A DNA stretch of 64,000 bases, taken from Tigriopus japonicus. Taxonomy: Eukaryota; Arthropoda; Copepoda; Harpacticoida; Harpacticidae. The stretch spans positions 6,195,819-6,259,818 of the forward strand of contig CM021323.1 in the NCBI GenBank assembly GCA_010645155.1. Direction: 5' to 3'. The notes below the pieces were generated by a model. That model was not told the DNA's origin. It worked only from the letters and a program-made list of their open reading frames with translations, and ran no database searches. Both the position numbers and the translations under genes were made by a program. Position 1 is the first letter of the stretch. Every line of letters starts with the position of its first letter. Below, one piece after another: positions 13,301 to 27,769 of the stretch.

Positions 13301-16300
13301 GGCAATCCTTGGCGCCATTTGTGGAGACCATGCCTAGTTTAAATGGGGATGATGTCGTCATAAAATGTCAGTTCTGAGCACTTTGGATGCTATTTCAGGG
13401 ACGAATAGCGCTGTCAATTCCCGGAGGATCCCGATCTCGACCTTTTTTGCTGGTTCTTCTTTCTAAGAAGCGATTAAGCTATTTTTTGGTTGCCGCTAGC
13501 AAAACTTTTATCATTGCTCGAATGAGATCCATTTCGTAATGGGGACATAGGAGGTAGAAGATCTTGTTTTTGGTGGGAAGGAAATTTCAAGTTCAAATTT
13601 TCCACCTCGCTCGCTCTGAGTACCATTCAAGATGACGGTAAACAGACATCAAATCCACGCCTTTCAAAAGCGATTTGAAATTGCCTTGCCAAAAGGTCTT
13701 CTTGACCGGCCAAGATCTTCTGGGCTATTGCTGTATCCTAATCATGATCTCGTTTCTCGAGGTCAATGAGAATGAATAGCTGGGAATCAATCTTCACTTT
13801 CATCTCGGTTCGCTCTTAACGCCTCCATTTCTGGATGTGCTCATGGTGAGTGTCGAGTTTGTTTATGTGTACATCATGGTACGCGTTGATTCTCGCGGAG
13901 CAATCATATCTCATCCCGATTTGCGACCTTCTTAGGCGGGGCCTGCCTTCATTTCCATACCAACTACCATCGTAGTTCGCAAACCATCATTGCTGGCATT
14001 CAAGAGTCGAAATTTGCCGATCGCCCACGGGGGAAACGAGAACGAGCTTGAATACTTGCGAACCTGAACCTGGGAGCCATGATACTGACATTGAAAGAGA
14101 GGCAGATCTAGATTAAATCTTTATGTGCCGTTTTTGCTGCTCTGCAGTTTTATGGCTAAGGATACTTCTCTAGTTTCCTGATTGTGAATGCTCCAATTTT
14201 CAGGCCTGCTCGTCAGTGTCTCTGAGAAATTCGACCAATTTCAAGCCTCATTCGGCATCTCGACTCCCATAAAGCTTGCGGAGCCCATTTAAACCCCTTG
14301 AAGGTCAGATAGGGACGTCTATTTTCACGAATGACCGTGGATCTTTTCGCTCTGACCGCAAACTTATTAACCAGATTTGTTCTGTTTTGAGATGATCGGT
14401 CACCCTGTCAGATAACAGACATGTTTATGTTCGGACTGAAGGTGGATGGATATCTTTGGAGCGGGCGGAAGGATCTCCGGAGGATTGAATAGGTTACGAG
14501 TCCATTCCATCCCAGGAAGCGCCTCCCATCTCAGTCATCTCATCATCGTCAAGTGCGAAAAAAAGCAGGACAAAATTGATGAGAAAGGGTGAAGTTCATG
14601 CATGAGAATGAGCTCGCTCATCATCTCGGGAGGGACTCATCCCTGCATCCACCATTGCCGCCGCCATTGCCACTACCTTTTCCTATCCAGGATCGAATCA
14701 GAATGGATGTCAAAACAAGTTAATGACGTTTCAAGCCCCTCACTCAACAACCAAGATCAGGATGGAGGTGAGAGAGTGCTTGTGCATCTTGTCTACATAC
14801 ATATACGTCGTATACATACTCATTCTTGAGAATGAACCCGTAGGTTGATTGGTAAGGACTATGCACCACCGTATTTACTGCACGCACGGTGTGGATCCTG
14901 GGTAACTTCATCCAAGTCGTCCAAATAGCCCACAGAAGACGACGAGATAAGCAAACTGGGCGACATTGAGTTATTTGATTGCGCTAATAGTGAAGGTTAC
15001 TTATGGCCGGTCCTGATTGGATCATTTGCTGAAGTTGATCGGTCGCCGTGCATTCAATCTAGCGTGCTTTTGACAATGTGATGGACCCAACGATTTTTTC
15101 CCTTTCTTTGTACTGCTCTGCTCTGCTCGTCTCTCATCTCCTTTTTCCTAATCTAAACTGTTCTTGAGCACACGTCAGAATTTCGTAATGTTTTAATTAG
15201 AAAGAACCGTGATTGGCCTTGGAGGGAAAACAAAAAGACGGAGGTTTCATCTTCCTGTGGAGAAATCACCACTTCTGGAAATTGTTTTCGTGTTTGGACC
15301 GGTAGAACTCCAATCTGTAGATGTAAACAACAACAGTAGTAGCTGCAGAAGCAGGTTTTTGAGGTGGTAGAAATGTCAAGAGAAACTAGTAAATTGCCAT
15401 CGTTTTTATGAGTCTGTTTTCGTGGCCAGGGATTTTACGTTGGGTGCAAACTTTTCGTTCCCAAACTCATAAACCAACAATAAAACGTTGATACGAGTTT
15501 CAATTCAACCTTCGTTCCGTTTGAAAGTGACAGACAGGATTTGAGTTGGAATTATTTCCCCAAAGATTGTATGTTCTCGTGGAATGTCTATCTTGGGCTG
15601 GAAACAAATATGGCCCGGACTTCCAATTCTGGGAAATACAGGAATGACAACAAAAAGATGCCAGTCCGAGATGAAGAAGATGGAGAGGGATTATTACTTT
15701 TTCCTCTCCTCTTCATGCTTGCTCGTTAGCACCGCTCATTTCACAAATTCTCTCAAATGAATAAACATCAGTTTTCCAAACCCACAATTCCATCTGGTTT
15801 GTGCAGCCCAAATCTCCTCGCTCGTCCTCGCCAAAACTAAGAAGAAGAAAAACCTTTGAGGCTCTAATGGGGAGAAAGCTAACATATGGTGTGAAAACAT
15901 GGTCGCAATTGAGCTCTGAGATGCTCAATGATTTGATCGTCTCTTTCCATCAAGGCAATCCGTGCTCATTGGTACATCATCACGGACACGACAACCAAGA
16001 ATGGTAGTAGTTTGATCAGAAATCGAGTGATGCCACAAAGTTTGGGCCAATTATCTCGATTGTGGCCAACATTGACCAAGATTCCTCCGCGTAAAACTTT
16101 CTTGTCAGCAACTGTCGAAAACACAAAGAGGCTCTTTATTATTTATTGACCATTCATTACCCTCTCGTATTTCTTGGTGTTCTTCCTATAATTCTCCAGT
16201 GACATTTGCCATAATGCATTGCATTTTAATATGCACTAAATCACGTGGTGCTATTTGTACTTGCTGACAGGAAAGCAAAATATCTTGGACGTTCGCGAGC

Positions 16301-16700
16301 TTGCCAAAGACGAACCTTTTAATTTACGAGGAATCTTAACAATCCAATCAAGGCCATTCTTGGCCTTCCACTGGCCCCTAAACCACTTCCAAAATCGAAG
16401 AAAAGGCAGTCATCATCATTTCTCATGCTTTTTCTATTGCTAGTCCTTGAGTTCTAATTCATGTAGATTTCGCAAGAAGACGCTCATCATTTGTCATAGA
16501 CCCTAGAATTTCCGCTCGTCCCTCCTCCCTAAACGAACTCTGATCTATGTTCCAAGTTTACATTACAGCGAATTTTTTTCTAAATTCAGGGTGAGCAATC
16601 AGTGTGTCCGGATGCCAGTGAGTCAGACCGTTCATTGATAAAGATTTCGGTGTGTCATGCCACAAATGAGGGATATTGATTGCACCGGGCATTAGTGTCC
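10378..16700. other. Gene-poor spacer upstream of TTC28
   Basis: I find no exon with convincing flanking splice sites, no tRNA-like A/B boxes and no recognisable protein here. The longest open frame (11653-12084, minus, 143 codons) has no family signature. The stretch probably holds the TTC28 promoter, any non-coding first exon and regulatory sequence, but none can be placed precisely by eye. Confidence 0.5.
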
Positions 16701-16717
16701 AACCGGGCAAGGGTATC

Positions 16718-16725
16718 TATAAATA
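16718..16725 (+). promoter_or_regulatory. TATA-like box
   Basis: The sequence TATAAATA lies 30 bp upstream of a 24-bp perfect palindrome. No clear coding exon follows; the nearest long frame is 17113-17550 on the plus strand, which looks like chance. This is only a motif match, and such matches are frequent in AT-rich spacers. Confidence 0.2.
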
Positions 16726-16754
16726 TACACACACTCACTCACATGCATTGACTA

Positions 16755-16778
16755 TCCTCATCATGATCATGATGAGGA
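16755..16778. repeat. 24-bp perfect palindrome
   Basis: A perfect inverted repeat without spacer, centred on TGATCA, with arms made of TCCTCATCA-type units. Both 12-nt arms match exactly and the bases immediately outside do not pair. It could be a dimeric protein-binding site or a folded-back ATG/CAT simple repeat. Confidence 0.75.
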
Positions 16779-19700
16779 CTATTCGCCGCATCTAAGCCAC
16801 AGGCAATGTATATACATAGATGCACTGAAGGAGCCCCGAATGATGATGAGAATCAAGCATTTGAGGCCATTCGCGACTTCAATGAAACCCACTCTAGAGG
16901 TCTTGCATACCATTAATTAAACGGAAGAAAACAAGTGACGTATCATGATATCCTAGAGAGAGACAGAGAGGGAGGCAACCACGGATGGATGTATTGTATA
17001 GTAGGAGGGTATCCGCTCAAGGGTAGGAATCGTGTGTCGTAATTTCCGCAAATGAGTAATTGCTACTTATCATGATTGGCGATAAAGAAATAAAAGCGCA
17101 GCCTAGGTACAGATGCTAACCGAATTGGCTGGCGGCATTCCTACCTTTTTTGGTTCGATCATGAACTGTAGAAGACAAGAATCAAGCCCTTCAAACACAC
17201 TTGAATTGAAAGGGCGAATCACAGAATGCGACCTTGGCTCTTTGATTCGGATAGTTTTTGCACTGCTCATTTTCGAGCCCTTCCCATTGAACAAATGGCT
17301 ACATTCCACAGATTTAAAACGCAAAAATAGTCTTGAGCATCCCCACATATTCATGGGCGTTGTCAACAGGTTGCAAATTAGACTATGCGCTTGTTGTCAC
17401 GGGTTTGATTACATGTCCTTTGTTTCTTGGAACAATGCCTGGTTGATTTGTTTCCCGAAAAGTTATTCGAGAAGATCACGGATCCTTGCCAACTTGCATC
17501 TGTGGACTCGATATCAAAACCTGAGGGACAAGTTGGATAAGGAAGATTAATGGGAGGAGGTAAACAAGTCCACAGGATGGCGCTGTTTTTGTACCCCCAA
17601 CTTCCACCCATGAATGCATCGTCAGCTGGAAATATTGCCCACTAGACAAATGCACAATGTTTGAATAAACATGCTTGATTCGTTTCGCTAACTAGGTATG
17701 CGAATCAAAATCTTCTAATCTCCTCCGCAAATTACTTACTTGCCTTTATGGAATCGAATTATTCTAAAATATGGTGCCTGGTTTTGTTCAAAACTTCCCA
17801 GTGTTCAATATGTGAGTCAGAGTATTGTGTCCTAATTCTTGAACTGGCTCTTTTTGCTGGGCTGTCGTAATTGAGATCTGCAAAAGGGCGGATAATGGAC
17901 TACAACACCTTTATAGGCATTAATCGTTCGGATTTAAGAGCCACCCCGCCGTGATGTACGACTTGATGAATGTCTTAATTACATTTGACACCATCACTTG
18001 AGTACGTTGACAAACCTGTTGTTCTCGATTCCGGTTCACTAACTTACTCAATCAAAGCAACCGATGGCAAAATTTAACAAAAACCAGGATACAAATTGCA
18101 GATCTGCAAATTCCTCTGTTGAGCTGAAACCGCCTGATTGTTTCTTTCTTGTTCCTCTCAGGGTGACCAGAAATTGTGGTGCTTGCATTAAAGCACGGTT
18201 GCTCTCTAATTCATTTTCTTTGTAAAGAAAACAATCTGGTTCATTATATCTGCTCTCACTTATTTGTTTGTTGGCCAAATGACACATTTCGTTGCGGTAA
18301 GAGAGGATGCGGCTTTTTTCCATGCAGACAAAAGAGCCACGCACGATAAGAGGGTTTGGTGTTTGTCGAGAACTAGAGGATGAATCAATATTCTGGCGAC
18401 GAGAAGGAGGCCCCGTTCACCGCCTTTGTTCCATTCATGTCATCTGGCTATTCATTTTCGAATTTCTCCGCTCGTTTTTGCCACTTTTCGATCCGCAAAA
18501 CTCAATTTCGAGCGTATTAGGATGAAAAAAATTGGCGTTGAGCGGATGGATGGAACGAGATTTCACTACCACAATATTTTGTTTTCCTTTATCCTGCGCT
18601 TGTCTTCTTTGGTTCGGTTCCAAAGAAGACGGTAACCTCCAATTATTAGAGGATGGAGGGGGCCTTCTGAAATCCCTGCAAAACCAGTGCAAGTTACTTG
18701 AACGTAGATGGGAGATACGAACGTCTATAAACTTGCTAATTTGCTGTGAGCACTTCATTAAGTATCATAAATCTTGACCTTTCATATCCAGTGTGAGAGG
18801 CAGACAAAAGAAATTTCGGTTAGAAGAGCTGGCGAGAAAGAGAGAGAGAGGGAGAGAATGCTTCTTAGCTACTTCTGTAGTTGGCTTTGATCATGCTAGT
18901 CCCACTCAGCCATTCAATTACGTCCATACGAGATGTTACACACAGAGTGGTACACAAGCATATTTTTAAGCCCGAGAATCGTCGACTCACCTGGAAAATC
19001 AACGCGGAAAGGCACCTTAGCGATACCATTATGGACATGACTCTTTTTCCTCTACAAAGGACCCCGGACGGACGCTTTTTTTGCCTCCAGTTCTTAGACT
19101 TGGTATACCATCCAACGAGGCAACCAGCCACTAGACTACTACGTACATGACAATGAGCTTGATCTAACAATTGAGTGAAGATTCCAGGGGGCACATCACC
19201 TGAATAGATGATGTCCAGTAGCCAATTTTATTCCATAACGCCATCAACCTTAAACGCAACACCGTGACGAAAGCGGCTCCGCCAGTTCCACTCAACTTGG
19301 TCTTTTTTGGTGCCACAAAGGGCACATTTACAAATGCTCTCCCTGACTGATATTTTTTTGAAGGCTCTAGCACGAGATATAAGACTGATGGTAGGTCGAG
19401 CTTGGGTAAAGAAAAGTCAATAATATACGGTTAGAATTAGTGCAATCCATATAGTCGGGTCCAAATTTCACCTCACTGGGGATGACTCTCATTGTAGACC
19501 AAAGACGCAATTCATGCTCGTGTATCATGTTGTGAGAGAGTGTCGGACCAGAGATCTGGTGAGAAATAAATCACTTCTTCATCAAACCAGGAGCACTTAT
19601 CTGATTCAAAACACGTTCATTATATTGGTTTATGTTCCTATCATAAGGATCTCTTGCATTTTGTCTTCAACCACACTTTTGAGTGGGATTTTACACAATC

Positions 19701-22685
19701 AAGCCTGTTTCAGAAAGGGTAGGTATACAAATCAAATGAGAAACGAAATTGGATGATCTTTCATTTAAGGGCTCTGTGGTAGGTCTAAGAGACAACGTGG
19801 CCGTTATTTGGGGCGCCAAAATTAGTTGGGAAATGAATCTCGCCGTCAGAAGAGAGCTCATCACCACGGTAATAATAATTATTGTGGCTTTGAGCATCCA
19901 ATTTTCGTAACAAGCCAGCTATTCATGTGTCAATCTGTTGCGTTTCGTGAGGCTGTTCAAAGAAACTTTTGTCTTTGAAACAACTACAAATGCTACAAAC
20001 TAGGTCATTTCAACCCTCAGATTCCGTGTGTGTTATAAAATGCAAAAAAAAGAACACAGTTGGTCATAAATAGAATCATACGCAATCTTTAGAACTTGCC
20101 AAGGAAGTTGGAAATTCGATGCATGGCAGAACCCTATCGTAAAAGATACCCCCCTTGGGTGGTGGGCAATATTTCAAGATCCCTTTTGCGTTCTTGTCAA
20201 AATCATAATTTTGCACGACCGTGAAGGTGCGAAGGGCACATTTTTACCCACCCACCCAACTTTTGATTGACTGGCAATCGGACCAAGACTTTGAAGATGA
20301 TTGGCACAAGAAGAGACACACATGGATCGAAACGGGGGCGTGTAATTTCCGAATCTAATTAGCAACTATTGAGAAGCAATTAAACACATGTCCCGGCAAT
20401 GTTTTCTCCTTGTTTCTCTTGCCCTGTGAAGCACAAGGACTGCACATTAAGAGGTAGTACGTAGATAGACGAAGACGACGAAAACGATGAGGACCCCTGT
20501 GATGATGGTGAATGTTTGGGCTTAGCGTGTGGTCCTTGGGTGCTTGCTTGGGCTTGCATCCTCTATGTACCATGAGAAATGGAGAATATTTTGAAAGATG
20601 CTGCGACCAAAACAAGAGCCCTACTCTGTCTTTCCCCATGCGTTTCTAGACTGCCCGCTGACCAAAAGAACAATAAAATAAGAGCAAATCCTTGGCACAC
20701 ACGCACACGCCCAAGGTCAGGTCAAGTTAGGAGGAAAAGGAATTCCAGATTAGGACAAATGGAAATCAAGCTACGCCAAATTTTCGATTGGAAGTTCTAT
20801 CCGGTGCATTTTTCATTGTCTTGATTCAATATGAAGTTAATCTTTGGGATCGATGAATTCTCAGTGGAAATATTCCAGACCGACGTAATTGCATTTCTAT
20901 GCATACGAATCTATGGTTTTTGCTTCAAGTCGAACGAGGCGAGAATTCAGTGTCCGAGGAAATGATAGAGATATCCTCAATCTTCATTGTCGAGGCGGTG
21001 TCGAAATCAAACAAGTTTTATCTCGGCCTCGTCTAAAAAACGAGTTACCAGGATGACCATATTTGGTCTCAAGCTGTGATCTTGGTGGAAATTCTCTAGA
21101 AAAGCCATTTTCGACATTGCCTCCTACTCACGTTCTCGGACAGACCTCCAAAAACTCATCAAAAACCCAAATAATTATGTCTACAGAGAAGACGAAGAAG
21201 AAGAGAGATCAATAAACCACGTTCCTTGGATGGAGTTTCGAGAAAGTGCGTTTCATGGTCTGCCCACTGGTTGAACTTCCGCCATCCTCGATTTCCACAG
21301 CTGGCCATCTAACTCTCGTATATACAGACGTATGTAGTGGGAGATTGGTATGCTCCTTGTGCATGATGTGGTGCATGTGGGACGACCAGCCACTCTACAA
21401 TTGCTCTGCTGAGCCTTCCATTCATATGCGAGGGAGGTGCACTCATCAAAAGCCAGTATTTTCACATCCAACTCATCTCCAAGGCACCAGGGTGTGAAAA
21501 CACGCCTGCCAAGAGCGAACGGAAAACACAGGCCGAAATTAATGTGGATGTTCCAAGGGATAACCTTCAAGATGTTTTCGGCCTTTATGTTAGCGAAGAG
21601 TTATGATACGATTATTGGCTAATTTCGACTTGAAGCTCTGGCCGAACTTCCCCCGCAAACACAAAATTCTTGGGGTATCCAATGTCTAGTTTTCAGAGGG
21701 AGATGAGACTGTTGTTCCAAACAAAGACCGGAGAATTTTAACGTCCGTTTTTATAGCGGTTTAAAAGCCAAGCCGGTCATGCTCGTTGATTATCGTCGTT
21801 CGGATCTACTTCCCCTCTCAAAATAATAAAGGGTTGCCACGACTTTGAAGAAGGAGCAACAACAACACTGGAGAGAGCCAAGCTTTATGAGACATTTACA
21901 GGTTGAGATTGCTCAACAAGATGATTTCCAACCAACCCATTTGTAACGAGGGTTTCAAGCCCCTTGCTTGGTCGAGAAATTACCCGCGGTAGCAATTTCG
22001 GGTTGATGCACATCTTTGGCTTTAATTAGAGACTCATTTGTTCATTAGACGAAATAGAAACTTGCCCAATGTGTGTCTTTCAAAAATTCTCTCCTATCTG
22101 AAATTGACGTTCATTAAGACTTTTTTTGCTTTCATGGAGTGCACCGCAAAAATTGAGTGGGCTGTATGATTTTCGAGTTCTTCGATCATTGCTGATTGAT
22201 GTCTCTTTTTGGTCCCAAGCCCTTGATCCTCCCTCAACATAAAAGCAAAAAAGCCACAAATTGTTCATCCTGTCATGTCTCAACCACAATCGATATTGCT
22301 ACCACCAACCAACCGAGTAATCAGTTGGTTTGGTCTTGACTCCGAAATGAGATCACTCTTAAGGTCATGAAATATTGGTACCAAACCTTCCCAAGGCCCT
22401 TCTTCTCTTTCACAGATCTTCAAGGAGTCTTGTCAAGCCGAGAAATTGATTCCAAGACAATAGTGATGATCCTGAACTTGAGAGGAGATTGGAAGGATGC
22501 CCTTCCAATTATCCCCACCATCCATGCGATTTGTTCCCATTTGAGCAATGAACCAAGTCGCTACCATGTACTAGAACTGGTTTGGGCCATCTTTCATGGG
22601 GCTCTCATTGTAGCTCTGAGATTGCGGTGGCTCAAAAAGGCGATCAGTTACCCGACAACTTGCCTGCGGATGCCCAAAGTGGTCT
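16779..22685. other. Gene-poor spacer
   Basis: Nothing recognisable as coding. Open frames such as 17113-17550 (plus, 145 codons) lack domain signatures and coding-type neighbours. A short GA-rich tract occurs near 18838-18856. No RNA gene was recognised. Confidence 0.5.
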
Positions 22686-22715
22686 ACCAACCAACCAACC
22701 AACCAACCAACCAAC
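22686..22715. repeat. (CCAA)n microsatellite
   Basis: About seven tandem tetranucleotide units. Related ACC/CCAA-rich short tracts recur near 23676-23708. The Pro-Thr-Asn-Gln string seen in an overlapping frame is only a translation of this repeat. Confidence 0.85.
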
Positions 22716-23536
22716 AGACAAGCTTGAGGGCCATTGGCGATATTTGCCTGACTTCTGCAAAATGATGATTGAAAGCCTAATGACAGTTCTGGAGGTACAA
22801 ACAGGATTGGCAGCGAATAATAACGTCTTCCTTTCGTGGGATTCGTTTCAGCCTCCGTGCAAGTTTACAGACAGCTGAATCCAATCACCCTTCATAAGCA
22901 CGACCTTGCTAAAATGACGGGAACGCTGAACATCAAGAGCATGTAAATGCCTCCCAACCGGGATCTCTTTTCCTTACCTGGAAAAAATGTAGCAGAAAAT
23001 TTTGTCATATGATCCTTCATCCAATCTAAACATTCAAATTTTTCCATTCGTTAACCTTTTGCATGAGTCCCATATCACGAAATACCTCTGCTTGATTTAT
23101 CAAGGCAGATGCAAATGTTCAAAGTAAGATATCAGTAGAGCTAGCCCAATTGCTATGCGATAAATATTAAAACCATAGATGGAATGGACAGTGTCACCAT
23201 TCGTTTAATGCATTTTGGCGTTGGTGTCGAGAGTAACTTGATCAGGTTTGTCAAAGGCACAGGGTTCTTTTGAATTCTCAGACGTGGCGAATGAGCAGGT
23301 TTACCTACACACACAGAAGCCTATTGGGATGGAAAAGACAAAGAAGTCATGACGTGCAATTGGCATTTCCAATTGTCTTGGAATGCCAAGCTTGCAATAC
23401 AATTCGAGCAACAGTGGCCTGACAGTCCGAGTTTATTTGTTTGAACATTAGTTCAAGCAAGATCTTCAGATTTCGGTCGCCGAAAATCAATTGTACGGAG
23501 GGCTCGACTCCACGACTCCGACTCCACAGATGCCTC

Positions 23537-23560
23537 TGTTGTTGTTGATGTTGTTGTTGT
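23537..23560. repeat. (GTT)n microsatellite
   Basis: A tandem GTT tract with a single GAT interruption in non-coding sequence. Confidence 0.75.
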
Positions 23561-24940
23561 GAAGTCGTTGCGGCTCTAATTTCAGTGGGGAGAAATAATC
23601 ATTCTTTTTTCCATTTCTCTCATTCTCCCTCATGCTCGTCAATTTATGAGTCCTTCTGAGAAAACCCCGCGACGGACCGACCTACCGACCAACCAACCAA
23701 CGAACCATCTCTCCAATTCACTCCGACCACATCCAACCTAGAGCTAAAAGCCCAGCGCCTGGACAGACCGACCGCGAAAATTTGACTCTCTGAAATTATC
23801 TTTTTTCTCTTTTCAACTGAGTTACCCTAGTCCAGAGTCATTTTGAGAGCAGGTTCCCCAAACATGGCCAAAACCGAAGTGAAGTTCAGCTCACTCTGAA
23901 AAATATGGGCTCCTCTAGGCTCCTCCACTGGACGGACGGACGGAAATCAGACCAACATTAGGGATCTTTATGAACCCTCCCCTTGCCAAAGCCAAGTGAT
24001 TAGGATTCGCCAAACTCAGTTTATATTCAAGATTCAAGGCGTTGAAAATCACAATAGTGTTACGACAGGATAAGAGTTCATCTCTGTGTGATTGGTGGCG
24101 TGGATAATAGCAAAATGGCCTGCTTGCGTAGTATGAAAACGCATGTACCCACCTATTAGTATGATTCATGGAATTGCAGGCCAAAGCAGAGGGAGAGTGC
24201 CGAGAACCAAAATCGTCTGCCCACTTGCATTAAAATTCCATGCTGACCCGTGTACGGTCCATCCTTTTAGAGGTCCACTCTTCAATTTTCAGATCAAGCT
24301 ACCTCTACTCTCGTTCTCCTATCTCCCCCTCTTACTAAGTATCTGGGTGAGCAACCCCAAGCCATGAGATCATAAAGTTCCCTTCCAAATTATTTTTTTT
24401 TGCTGTTTTCCAAGGCGACATTTGAAGAGGGTAAGACTCATCGAAGGCAGAGGAAAAGGCTCGAGGGGACTCGACACGCAAATATGAAATGAATTCTCGA
24501 TTTTGGACGAGGCTTCAGACCAAGAACCCTCATGATTTGAGGTCTTGAGGGCAAGAGCGATGAAAACGCTTAAGACAGATTGTAACCCCCGCAAATGGAG
24601 ATTCTACCTCATCATTGATAACTTGGTGACAAATAAGTCTCTGTGATAAGGAACAGGGTTGGTATTCCCAGTGTCTACTTGGTCGTCATAAGCTGTTTGT
24701 TAGAGGATAAGCTAAAGATAGACACAATTTGTTAAGCAGATTAGGAACGGGAAATTCCGTTGCCCTTGCGAAATCAAATCCCTCGAACGAAGGATATCTG
24801 ACGGATCCATCATTGGACATCCAAGAATGATCGCTCATCTTCCTTCGTGTCTTGCTCCATATCCTGGAGAACAAGGATCACGAGATCTAGAGCCAATGTG
24901 ATTCCACCTCCTCTTTTTTCTCCATACACTTAAGCTCAAG

Positions 24941-25148
24941 GATTTGAACGAAGAAGATGCTGAGAAATCTGATTCTCAGGTTCGTGCTTCCGAATGCCAA
25001 ATCGACCATTGTCTTGCACAAACACCCATCAGTCTCCTGGCAAAAGTGCTGAAACTTGTTCAAAATGGCTCAAGATGCTCACACGTCGACTTTGAAACCC
25101 TTGTGAGAGGTTTCAATATAGAACCACTTGAAGAAGACACATGGCCAT
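24941..25148 (+). CDS. Possible orphan exon, no family recognised
   Basis: A strong pyrimidine-rich acceptor (AG at 24939-24940) precedes an open frame of 69 codons that can end at a GTAATA donor after 25148 (phase 1). The translation is protein-like, with mixed charged and Leu-rich segments such as LLAKVLKLVQNGSRC and FETLVRGFNIEPLEEDTWP. No partner exon could be assigned on either side, and no domain was recognised. It may be an exon of an undetected gene in the spacer, or chance. Confidence 0.25.
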
Positions 25149-27769
25149 GTAATATTGTTTGGATATCGAGTCTGCATTACTTGACCTGACCCTTGGCCTG
25201 GAATGACAGAGTAAGACAAGGTAACTCTTCCGAAAATGGTCACCCTTGAAAGTATCGGAATCTCTGGACCTGCCAATAGCTTTGGACGGGTCGAAAAATC
25301 GCTTGGCAATCATCGAAAGACAGGGAGAACACAGAACAAGACAACTAGCACTTACTAAAACCTCCCTTCAAAACGGCTCACAGACATGTAAGTTTGGTTA
25401 GACTTATGTAATGATTTGAAAATTAGATCAAAAAGCATGGTATTGCTGAAATAATATAGATTGGTTGAATATTGTTTCAACGGTCTTGGGAATCCTTATA
25501 AAAAATAGGGTTTACACCTCAAAGAGTTTTGAATCTATGATTAAACTCCTGCAGCGAGTTGGAAGAGCCAAGTTGAGAAGCCGGGAGTAAAAGACTGTGT
25601 CGTGTAGAATTATACAGAATTTCAGATAGCAATCAGAGACCATTTGGACACTCTCTACGGCCCCATGAGTTTGATTTCGTTAACTGAGAATCGCTTAAGC
25701 GATGCGAAATGTGTCTCCACTCCAGGGTTGCCATTCTGAACGGAAAGCAGATAACCTGGTTAAATGGGTGACCTGTTGCCCTTGTCTCATGTTGACAAGA
25801 CCTCCTGGAGATTCAAACTGAGGTCAAACAACAAACGGCCGAGAATTTTTCCGCCAATGGTGATTTCAACGTCGGACATTGGACTCTCATGTAAAAAGCG
25901 GAGAAACACAGAATTCTTGCCAAACAATAGGGCTCACAATGGCTCAATGGGCTTTTACATTGTCTCACAATGGAGCATAACAAGGAGGAGGACAGAAAGA
26001 GAGGCGCTTATTGAAGTGCTCAAACGTCCTTGAAACTCAATAGCATTGCTTATGTGTACTCAAGAGCTCCGTATCAAGTATCCAGGACAGTTGAAAACTC
26101 TTGAAATTTATTCTCTAAAAAGTGTGCCGGGGATAACTAACCCCCATACTGAGAGACCTGAAGTCTGGACATGAGGACATAAAAACGGTCGTCTTTGTGA
26201 GTGGTACACAACTACCATTATACTAATTTGCATTTTAAGCCACACTTGACATTTTATTCCATCGCCTTTGGTCTAGCAGCACCGTGTTCGTGGCAGTTCG
26301 CTGGTCTACGACCCAAAGAGGACTTGACGGCCACCACAGTACAAACCAGATGGGGTTCGTCAAGGGAGGATTCTCTGCCCTCAATGCAATCTAATTTCAA
26401 AGGACGGACCACTGTCTTGACCACGTTCTGCCATAGATGAGCGAGCAAAAAGCTAGAAAAGAACTTGTGCCTTTGTATACATTAGTGTCAGGTACGGTTC
26501 TTCTTGACTGGGCTGCAATCTGTGACGTTTGGGAATCTACCCCTTTTCCTGAAATCTGTGGCACATGTGGAACTTGACAAGTGAATGGTATATTGCCTCG
26601 TTTGTTTGTCACCCGTCTCTCAAGAAGCCAGCAACCCGACCCAGAAATGTTAAAATGTTAATTACTACGTTGTTCCACCATATTCGACTGGGTACCATAC
26701 AATGACGGTAAATATCGCCGTAAAACAAAGAGCGCGTCCCAGTTTTAATTTGTAGGCAGATTTCTACTCACGTTATTAAGTCATTTCCGACAAGAAAGTC
26801 AATCACCCTCATTAGAATAACGTTGCTGTACCCAAGATTGACTTCCACTATCACCCTAAATGAAGCGAGGGGTATTAGGGTCACATAAAAGGGATTGACA
26901 AATTGCGGTGAGGAGGCGATTCCATCGCTCTTAGATATTGGATGTCAAGGAACTCATCCTCGGTCGTCAAGAAAGCTAGAAACCTAACCTCCTTTCCCTA
27001 GGGGCGTTCTTATTTTAAAGTTTTATAGCAGTAGCATGTCTCAAGGATTTTATTTTCTCACTGTGGTCTCAGACCGAAAGAGGGTTGTAAAAAATAGAAA
27101 GTGGATTATTTTAGAAAACCCGCCATTATGTATTTTCGGACGGACAACGTGATTGGTACGAACGAGGTTCTGAATTTTCTGAAGAGGATATTTGTTTAAT
27201 TAGACGTTGGCTGTTAATGGCTTTACGGAAGATAATAACCATGCTTGAGCTATCCAATGACATCTTGGGAAGAATGATTTGGCAAAAATCAAGACAAAGA
27301 AACAAGCTCTTGCCAACACCTTAAGTAACATAATACACTTGATAAAACGGTTCTAGAAAGTAATTAAATCTCGGCTGCAGTTTGCAAGTTGTAAAACAGC
27401 CGATCTACCGCGAGACCGTTTGTCGCTATCAGTCGTTGTCTTCGAGGTCTTCGACCATTTGAGACAAGGATTGAGAACTCAATTCCCGCAAATCATTCAC
27501 CTCAGTCATGCTCTAAAATTTGGTCGATTGTCTTAAGGATTCCTTGCGAATTACTTTGTTGGCAATCGCTATTTTTGCTGAATGCTAATACAAGAGCATT
27601 TCTGAGTTAAGAGAGATGTGATGTGTAGTGTTCATAACGAAATTTTTAACATTTCGTTTTCTGCAAACTTTCAGCTGACTGGCTTCACATATTTGTGATG
27701 ACTTTTTGCGACAAGCATTCCGTCCTCAGACTATGCAACGTTCTGCTGGAGCGATAAACAAGTATTTTT
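25149..27769. other. Gene-poor spacer
   Basis: No coding exon, RNA gene or repeat element was recognised here. Short open frames (for example 25764-26033, plus) have no coding features beyond being open. Confidence 0.45.

Noticed and set aside
17113..17550. 145-codon plus-strand ORF downstream of the TATA-like box
   Set aside because: No domain, no splice partners and ordinary non-coding composition; its length is not surprising in a 64-kb window.
22367..22765. 132-codon ORF containing PTNQPTNQQT
   Set aside because: The repeat peptide is just the (CCAA)n microsatellite; the rest lacks coding features.
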